Source: Elusimicrobiota bacterium
GTDB taxonomy: Bacteria > Elusimicrobiota > Elusimicrobia > UBA1565 > UBA9628
Reading direction: 5' to 3'
DNA length: 11,075 bases
Assembly (NCBI GenBank): GCA_028717525.1
Contig: JAQUNT010000026.1
Span: 560 to 11,634, forward strand
Shown here: positions 6,579 to 11,075 of the stretch, piece after piece
How positions within the stretch are numbered: position 1 is the stretch's first letter
Layout of the letters: each line of letters begins with the position of its first letter
Position numbers and translations under genes: made by a program
Notes under the pieces: model-generated
Database searches by the model: none
What the model saw: the letters and a program-made list of their open reading frames with translations, nothing else
What the model was told of the DNA's origin: nothing

Positions 6579-8480
6579 GTGGCGCTGTTCAACCGCGGCG
6601 CCTACGCGCGCGCCGCGTCCCGCTTCGAGGCCGCCCTGCGCTCGGGCGAGACCGACGCCTGGCTGGTCTGCGCCTTGGGCCGGGCCTACGCCGCCTCCGG
6701 CCGTCCGGCCGACGCCCTGCGCCTGCTGCGCTCGGCTGCCCGCCGGGCCCGGGACCCGCATCCGTTCTACCTCGCGCTCTCCGACGTCTTGCGCCGGGCC
6801 GGCCGCCTGCGGCAGGCCGAGGCCATCCTGCGCCGGCTGGCCGCGGAGTCCTCCCACCTGGGCCAGGCCCACCACGCCCTGGGCCAGATCCTGGTGGGCC
6901 AGGGCCGCGCGGCCGCGGCCGCGGCCTGCTTCCGCAAGGCCGCGCGACTGGAGCCGCAGCTGCCCTGGCCGCATATCGCCTTGGGCGAACTCCTGGAGCG
7001 GCGCGGCCACCGCGCGGCGGCCCTGCGCTGCTGGGCCCGGGCCGGCCGAGCCCGGATCCAGGATGCCGCCGTGGCCGTGCAGCTGGGCGACCTCTACCAG
7101 CGCCAGGGCCTGCCGGGACCGGCCCGGCGCCATCACCTGCGCGCCTGGAAGCTGGACCGCTCCAGCGCTGCGGCCTGCCAGAGGCTCGCGGAGTCCGCCA
7201 AGAGCCGGGGGCGCCTGGAGGAGGCCGCGGTCTGGCTGCGGCGGGCGGCGCGCCTGGAACCGCGATCTCCGCTGTGGGACTTCCGCCTGGGATGGATCCT
7301 CGGGCAGGCGGGACGATGGGCCGCCATGCGCCGCCATATGCGGCGCTACCTGAAGCGCTGCGCAGGCACCGCGGACGGGGCCGCCCCCATCCTGGCCTGG
7401 GTCTGTCTGCGCGACTACCGCCGCGCCGCCGCCGCGGCCGAGCGTGCCCTGGGGTCCCTGGACGCCGAGGCGCTGGCGCAGCTCTCGCGCGCCTGGCCGG
7501 AGAACTGGCTGCGCCAGCACGACGACGCCTTCTACAAGGGGCATCTGCGGGCCGTCGCGCGGGAGGAGCGGCTGGCGCCGGGCTCGCCTTGGCCGGCTTT
7601 CTTCCGGGCCGCCGCGCTCCTGCGCCGCAACCGCTACGCCGATGCCGGGGCCCGGGCCGAGAGCCTGGCGCGCTTCCCCGGGCCTCGCTACGGCTGGATG
7701 CGCTACGTGACCGGGCTGGCCCGGCTGCTGGACTGCCGCTACGCGGCCGCGGCCGCGGAGTTCGCGGCCGCGCTGCGCTCCCGGCCCGACGATTGGAGGG
7801 CGCGCTGCCACTTGGCCGAGGCCCTGCTCTGCCTGGGCCGGCGCCAGGAGGCCTTCGCGCGCTTCGCCGCAGCCGAGGCCGACGCGGAGCGCGTCGGCGC
7901 GGCCTGCGAGGTCAGGGCTTGGCGCGGCGAGGCGCGGCTTTGGCTCGGGCAGGCGCGGGCGGCCCTGGCGGACCTGGACCAGGCCGCAGGGGCCGGCGCG
8001 AAGCTGGCCCTGTGCTGGCGGGGCGCGGCGCGGCTGCTGGCGGGCCGGCCGGCCGCGGCCCGCGCGGACCTCGACGCCGCCATCGTGCCCGGCTCGCGCG
8101 ACGCGGAGGCCTTCCTCTGGCGGGGCGAGCTGAACCGGCGCGCGGGCCGGCCGCGCCAGGCGCTGCGGGACTTGGAGCGGGCGGCCCGCTCCGGGAGCGA
8201 CGCCTGCGAATGGGTGCTCTGCAACCGCGCCTTGCTGCGCGACGCGGCCGGAGACCGCCGGGGCCTGGCCGAAGAGTTCCAGCGCCTGCCTCCGGCCTTG
8301 GTCGCGGCGGCGGCCGCGGCGCTGGCCCGGCCCGTCCCCGGCGCCGCGGACGCTCCGGCCGTCCGGTCCTTCCTCAAGGCGATGCTCTCGCGGGCCCGGG
8401 GGGTGCGCCGTCATGAGCCCTACCTGCGGGCGCTCTGGCTGGGTCCCGCCGCGGCGGCGCGCCTGGCGCCCCGGCCCTAG
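6579..8480 (+). CDS. Large tetratricopeptide-repeat protein, start uncertain
   Basis: A 633-residue (from GTG 6579) helical repeat protein, very rich in Ala, Arg and Leu, with no signal peptide or membrane segment. TPR units run from about 1 to 255 (such as AYARAASRFEAAL, RPADALRLLRSAARRA, RLEEAAVWLRRAARLEP) and again from about 335 to 565 (such as YAAAAAEFAAAL, RAALADLDQAAGAG, RPRQALRDLERAARSG). A non-repeat stretch at 256-335 separates the blocks. A distinct tail at about 595-620 (SFLKAMLSRARGVRRHEPYLRALW) is not TPR-like and may be a conserved end. Such proteins are usually scaffolds; the partner is unknown. The start is unclear: no ATG, GTG or TTG lies between the ackA stop and 6579, the AGGAGGG at 6571-6577 is only 1 base from the GTG, and this start clips the first TPR helix. 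The gene follows ackA without a visible promoter and ends in a CTAG shared with the opposite gene. Confidence 0.82.
   Translation: MALFNRGAYARAASRFEAALRSGETDAWLVCALGRAYAASGRPADALRLLRSAARRARDPHPFYLALSDVLRRAGRLRQAEAILRRLAAESSHLGQAHHALGQILVGQGRAAAAAACFRKAARLEPQLPWPHIALGELLERRGHRAAALRCWARAGRARIQDAAVAVQLGDLYQRQGLPGPARRHHLRAWKLDRSSAAACQRLAESAKSRGRLEEAAVWLRRAARLEPRSPLWDFRLGWILGQAGRWAAMRRHMRRYLKRCAGTADGAAPILAWVCLRDYRRAAAAAERALGSLDAEALAQLSRAWPENWLRQHDDAFYKGHLRAVAREERLAPGSPWPAFFRAAALLRRNRYADAGARAESLARFPGPRYGWMRYVTGLARLLDCRYAAAAAEFAAALRSRPDDWRARCHLAEALLCLGRRQEAFARFAAAEADAERVGAACEVRAWRGEARLWLGQARAALADLDQAAGAGAKLALCWRGAARLLAGRPAAARADLDAAIVPGSRDAEAFLWRGELNRRAGRPRQALRDLERAARSGSDACEWVLCNRALLRDAAGDRRGLAEEFQRLPPALVAAAAAALARPVPGAADAPAVRSFLKAMLSRARGVRRHEPYLRALWLGPAAAARLAPRP
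8477..8480. other. Single CTAG serving as stop for two convergent genes
   Basis: TAG at 8478-8480 ends the TPR gene on the plus strand, and the complement of 8477-8479 is the TAG ending the PP-loop gene. The coding regions overlap by 3 bases, with no room for a terminator between them. Confidence 0.9.
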
Positions 8481-10156
8481 ACGCGGCCGAGCTCGCGGCG
8501 GGCTTCCCGCAGGACGGCCAGGATGGCGCGGGCCATGGGGCCGAGCAGGGCCTTGGGGCGGCGGCCCTCGAGCGGGAAGCAGATGCCGAGAGCGCCCAGG
8601 CGCAGAACGGGCTGAGGCCCGTCCGGGGCCGTCCGGCGCAGCAAGGCCACCACGTCGCGGCCCCGTGGGGACCTCAGCCGGAACCAGACGCTGGGCTCCG
8701 GGGGCCGCAGGAAGACCTCCTCGAGCCGGCAGCCGCCCCACCTAGGGCGGCGTGCGCCCAGAAGCTTGGCCTGGAGGAGCCGGAAGAGGGCCTTGGTCTC
8801 GGCCGGGACCAAAACGGCCGGGCCGCGGCCCGGCCCAGGCCGGTCCTTGAGCGGCGGGGCGTGCAGGGGCGGGACGTCCAGGTCCTCCAGACGAACCATC
8901 TCCGCAGAGGTCATGGTCCGGGCGCAGCGGGCGATGTTGGCCCGCACCGCGTCCGCGTAGGCCGGTTCCATGTCCTGCGCGGCCTTGGGATACCATTTCT
9001 CCAGGACCGAGAGGTCCGGCCCCTGCCGGGCCTGACGCTGCAATTCCCGGGCGAACCAATGCCGGCAGCGCAGCTTCTGGAAGACGTAGTACCAGACATG
9101 GTGCCAGTCGAAGTAGGGCCGAGCGAAGATGGCCGCGAGACGCGGCAGGCTCAGGAAGCGCTCGAAGCAGGCTTCCGGAACCTCCTGACCGTCCGCGATG
9201 GCGCGCAGGAGCAGCTTCTTGAAGCATTTGTCGCAGCGCATGCAGAAGCTTTCCTTGCCGGGCGCGGGCGGATAGTAGCAGGAGAAGGACTTGCCGCGGT
9301 AACGGCTGCGGCCGACCACCGCGGTGGTCACCACCTCGGAGAGTCCGCAGATGCTGTTGGCCCGCCGCAGCCCCGCCGCGCCCCAGAATCCCTCGGGGGC
9401 GCGTCTCTCCCCGGGCCGGGGCGGCCGGCCCTCTCGCCGCTTCATGCGCCAGCGCGAAGCGCCGGCATGATAGCCTCCGAAGAAGGCGGCGTCGAAGACC
9501 TCCCCGGCGTCGAGGGTGCTCAAGCCCAAAGAGTCGGCCAGGTACAGAGCGGGCAGGCGGCTCATGTCCGAATGCCACATGGGATAGGGAGAGAAGAGGA
9601 ACTCGTGGTCGTCGGCCGCGGCGTGCACGGCCCGTCCGGACGCGGCCACCGCGGCGCAGGCCTTGCGGGCGACAGCCAGGTCGATGAGCACGTCCTCGCC
9701 GTCGCCTGGGCGCAGGTGCGGGATGCGGTCCAGGAACAGGTGCCGGGTGCTCCGGGGCATGAGGAGGCTGGCGGCCATGGAGTCCATCCCGCCGGAGAAG
9801 AGCAGGGCCGGCACGACCGTCTCGGGCGCGCGGCGCGGGGCCTGGCGGGAGGAGACGTTGACCAAGGTCACTCCGTGGCCCTCATACAGCCAGCGCGCCA
9901 GCTCCGGGGAGGCCGCGAAGGGCAGCTCGAGACGCGAGGCCACCACGGGGCGCAGGGTGTGCCAGACGGCCAGGGCATGGAGGTCGGGGTGGATGTCCCG
10001 GAAGCTCTCCGGCAGGGACACGCGGTATTCGCGGTTGACCAGCATGAAGGGGGCCGGGCAGTCCTTGGACTCGCGCCGGCTCTCCTCATGGTCGTCCGGG
10101 TCCAGGCGCAGGCTGTAGTGGAAGGCGCGTCCGCGCCTCGTGACCGCGACTTTCAT
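8477..10156 (-). CDS. PP-loop ATPase with QueC-like zinc motif, large and of unknown role
   Basis: A 559-residue cytoplasmic protein. Residues 118-126 (LLFSGGMDS) are the ATP-pyrophosphatase PP-loop of the QueC/asparagine-synthase/ThiI superfamily. Four cysteines follow: Cys293 in SFSCYY, then Cys305-x2-Cys308-x2-Cys311 (CMRCDKC) followed by Lys-Lys. QueC (7-cyano-7-deazaguanine synthase) has the same plan, SCY...CGxCxxC, binding zinc, and the stretch 196-222 (HSDMSRLPALYLADSLGL...) sits where QueC has its substrate-side helix. QueC has about 230 residues; here there are about 115 extra at the N-terminus and 240 at the C-terminus (an aromatic/His-rich part at 347-368, ending in a helix). It is therefore a QueC relative, not ordinary QueC. 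QueC-like proteins also occur in Qat and type IV CBASS defence. The ATG overlaps the upstream stop (ATGA). The fold call is good; the reaction is unknown. Confidence 0.85.
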   Translation of the reverse strand: MKVAVTRRGRAFHYSLRLDPDDHEESRRESKDCPAPFMLVNREYRVSLPESFRDIHPDLHALAVWHTLRPVVASRLELPFAASPELARWLYEGHGVTLVNVSSRQAPRRAPETVVPALLFSGGMDSMAASLLMPRSTRHLFLDRIPHLRPGDGEDVLIDLAVARKACAAVAASGRAVHAAADDHEFLFSPYPMWHSDMSRLPALYLADSLGLSTLDAGEVFDAAFFGGYHAGASRWRMKRREGRPPRPGERRAPEGFWGAAGLRRANSICGLSEVVTTAVVGRSRYRGKSFSCYYPPAPGKESFCMRCDKCFKKLLLRAIADGQEVPEACFERFLSLPRLAAIFARPYFDWHHVWYYVFQKLRCRHWFARELQRQARQGPDLSVLEKWYPKAAQDMEPAYADAVRANIARCARTMTSAEMVRLEDLDVPPLHAPPLKDRPGPGRGPAVLVPAETKALFRLLQAKLLGARRPRWGGCRLEEVFLRPPEPSVWFRLRSPRGRDVVALLRRTAPDGPQPVLRLGALGICFPLEGRRPKALLGPMARAILAVLREARRELGRV

Positions 10157-11075
10157 CCCCGGGGGCTCCTGCCGCCGGTGAGGACGCGCGCGTAGGCGTC
10201 CACCACGGCCAGCCAGCGGCCCTCGTCCCGCAGCCCTTGGGGTATCGCGTACTGGAGTCCGACGCCCTGGCCGCTGGCGTAGGGCTTTTGCGCGAGCGCG
10301 GCCGGGACCAAAAGGATGCCGTAGGGCCGTCCCGCGACCTGGAACAGATCGAGCTGGATGCCCTCGTCGCTGACCCAGCCTCCCAGCAGGCTCGAGCGGA
10401 GGCCGGAGCGCGGCGCCAGAGCCGCGCCGAAGAGGCGCCAGGCGCGCGCCAGGAAGGTGCCCTCCCGCCGGGGCACCGCGGCCGGCCAGCCGCGCCGGGC
10501 CGCGATGTCCGCGCAGGCCGCGTAGGCCGCCTTGAGCCAGAGCCGGGCGCCGGCGCCGGAGCCGAGCCAGTCCGCCCGCAGGCGCAGGGGGCCGCACAGG
10601 AAGCCGTAGCTCTTGGGACCGTCGCGCGGACTCACCAGGAACTCGCCCTCGTCTCCGGGCAGAGGCCCCTGCGCGCGGACGCCGCCGCCGGGGCGCGCTT
10701 CCAGGAGTCCGCCGCGCAGGGCCGGCTCCCGGCCCGCGGCGGCGCGCCAGCGCTCCAGGAAGAGCCCGCCCACGAACCGGTCCCAGCCCGGGGGCAGCTT
10801 CTCCGGCCGGACCTGGGCGCGGCCCGGGCTGCCCCAGAACGGAGGCAGGGCCGTGGGACGCAGGGCCGGCTCCGGCACGCAGTCCGCGGGCGGCGCGGGC
10901 AGGCGCCGCAGCAGGTCCGCGAGCCGGGCCCGGCCGGCGCGGGCCCAGGCGGGGAGCCTTCCCTGCGCGGGCTCCAGGCGCCAGAGGCCGGAGCTGCCGC
11001 GGTCCAAAGTCAGCCGGACGGAGCGGGCCCCTGCCGAGAGCCGGATGCCCCCGCGCTCCAGGGGCGACCATCCGG
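10153..11075 (-). CDS. Unrecognised protein, 5' end cut by window
   Basis: At least 306 residues in a frame open to the right edge. The only start-like codon near the edge is a TTG at 11007, so the true start is probably outside. I do not recognise the family. The N-terminal visible part is Arg/Pro/Gly-rich. The second half looks well folded, with alternating strands and helices: GEFLVSPRDGPKSYGFLCGPLRL, then LWLKAAYAACADIAARRG, then WVSDEGIQLDLFQVAGRPYGILLVPAALAQKPYASG and a final helix RWLAVVDAYARVL. No signal peptide or membrane segment is visible. Its stop TGA (10155-10153) overlaps the ATG of the PP-loop gene, so the two are translationally coupled and probably act together, perhaps as one complex. 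Codon pattern and coupling support a real gene; the function is unknown. Confidence 0.78.
   Translation of the reverse strand, partial: GWSPLERGGIRLSAGARSVRLTLDRGSSGLWRLEPAQGRLPAWARAGRARLADLLRRLPAPPADCVPEPALRPTALPPFWGSPGRAQVRPEKLPPGWDRFVGGLFLERWRAAAGREPALRGGLLEARPGGGVRAQGPLPGDEGEFLVSPRDGPKSYGFLCGPLRLRADWLGSGAGARLWLKAAYAACADIAARRGWPAAVPRREGTFLARAWRLFGAALAPRSGLRSSLLGGWVSDEGIQLDLFQVAGRPYGILLVPAALAQKPYASGQGVGLQYAIPQGLRDEGRWLAVVDAYARVLTGGRSPRG
10166..10170 (-). promoter_or_regulatory. Shine-Dalgarno of the PP-loop gene
   Basis: AGGAG on the minus strand, 9 bases before the ATG at 10156 and inside the upstream gene. It supports this start over any earlier one in the long open frame. Confidence 0.65.

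Noticed and set aside
6908..6927. GCGGCC runs here and near 7744 as possible repeats
   Set aside because: They are alternating Ala codons in TPR helices with strong GC bias, not a separate element.
8861..10195. Plus-strand open frame opposite the PP-loop gene
   Set aside because: Composition is shadow-like, with no motif, and the minus strand has SGGMDS and zinc-cysteine motifs.
10157..11071. Upstream continuation of the PP-loop reading frame, which would give an 864-residue protein
   Set aside because: The added sequence is low-complexity Pro/Gly/Arg/Ala typical of an out-of-frame shadow in GC-rich DNA. The other frame there looks folded, and AGGAG plus the ATGA overlap fix the start at 10156.
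8477..11075. Complete Qat or type IV CBASS defence operon
   Set aside because: Only the QueC-like member is seen. No nucleotide cyclase, TatD-like nuclease, ATPase or effector is in the window.

Overview
GC-rich (roughly 70% by eye), densely packed bacterial chromosome segment. Twelve genes fill almost the whole window, the longest gap is about 100 bases, and there is no RNA gene, CRISPR array or insertion sequence. F-type ATP synthase, peptidoglycan-active exported enzymes, a PAP2 lipid phosphatase and a long acetate kinase indicate a diderm, acetate-producing or acetate-using bacterium. The gene content would suit a high-GC uncultured lineage such as Elusimicrobiota, but that is inference only; no phylogenetic marker here settles it.

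Left part (1-1839): the end of an ATP synthase operon (atpC) is translationally coupled to a small exported protein with a weak resemblance to DUF4349. It converges on a two-gene redox/nitrosative-stress operon on the minus strand, an OsmC-type thiol peroxidase followed by a YgbA-type cysteine-rich protein. That operon has its own promoter, with a palindrome over the -35 element.

Middle (1839-5134): cell-envelope genes. A secreted NlpC/P60 endopeptidase (+) converges on an exported class A beta-lactamase-fold serine hydrolase (-) at a perfect 24-base palindrome. Upstream of the hydrolase is a PAP2 phosphatase (-), which is divergent from a ZIP metal transporter (+) across a 28-base promoter region.

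Right part (5198-11075): acetate kinase (with its own extended -10 promoter and ribosome site) is followed by a 633-residue TPR protein whose start is unclear. The TPR gene converges, sharing a single CTAG as both stop codons, with a minus-strand pair that continues beyond the window. The downstream gene of this pair encodes a large PP-loop protein with a QueC-like four-cysteine zinc motif. It is ATGA-coupled to an unrecognised gene cut by the window edge. This pair is the best candidate for something undescribed.

A recurring feature is that several promoters place the -10 box only 6-9 bases before the start codon, pointing to leaderless mRNAs. Genes without such a box tend to have a clear Shine-Dalgarno sequence or overlap the gene before them.
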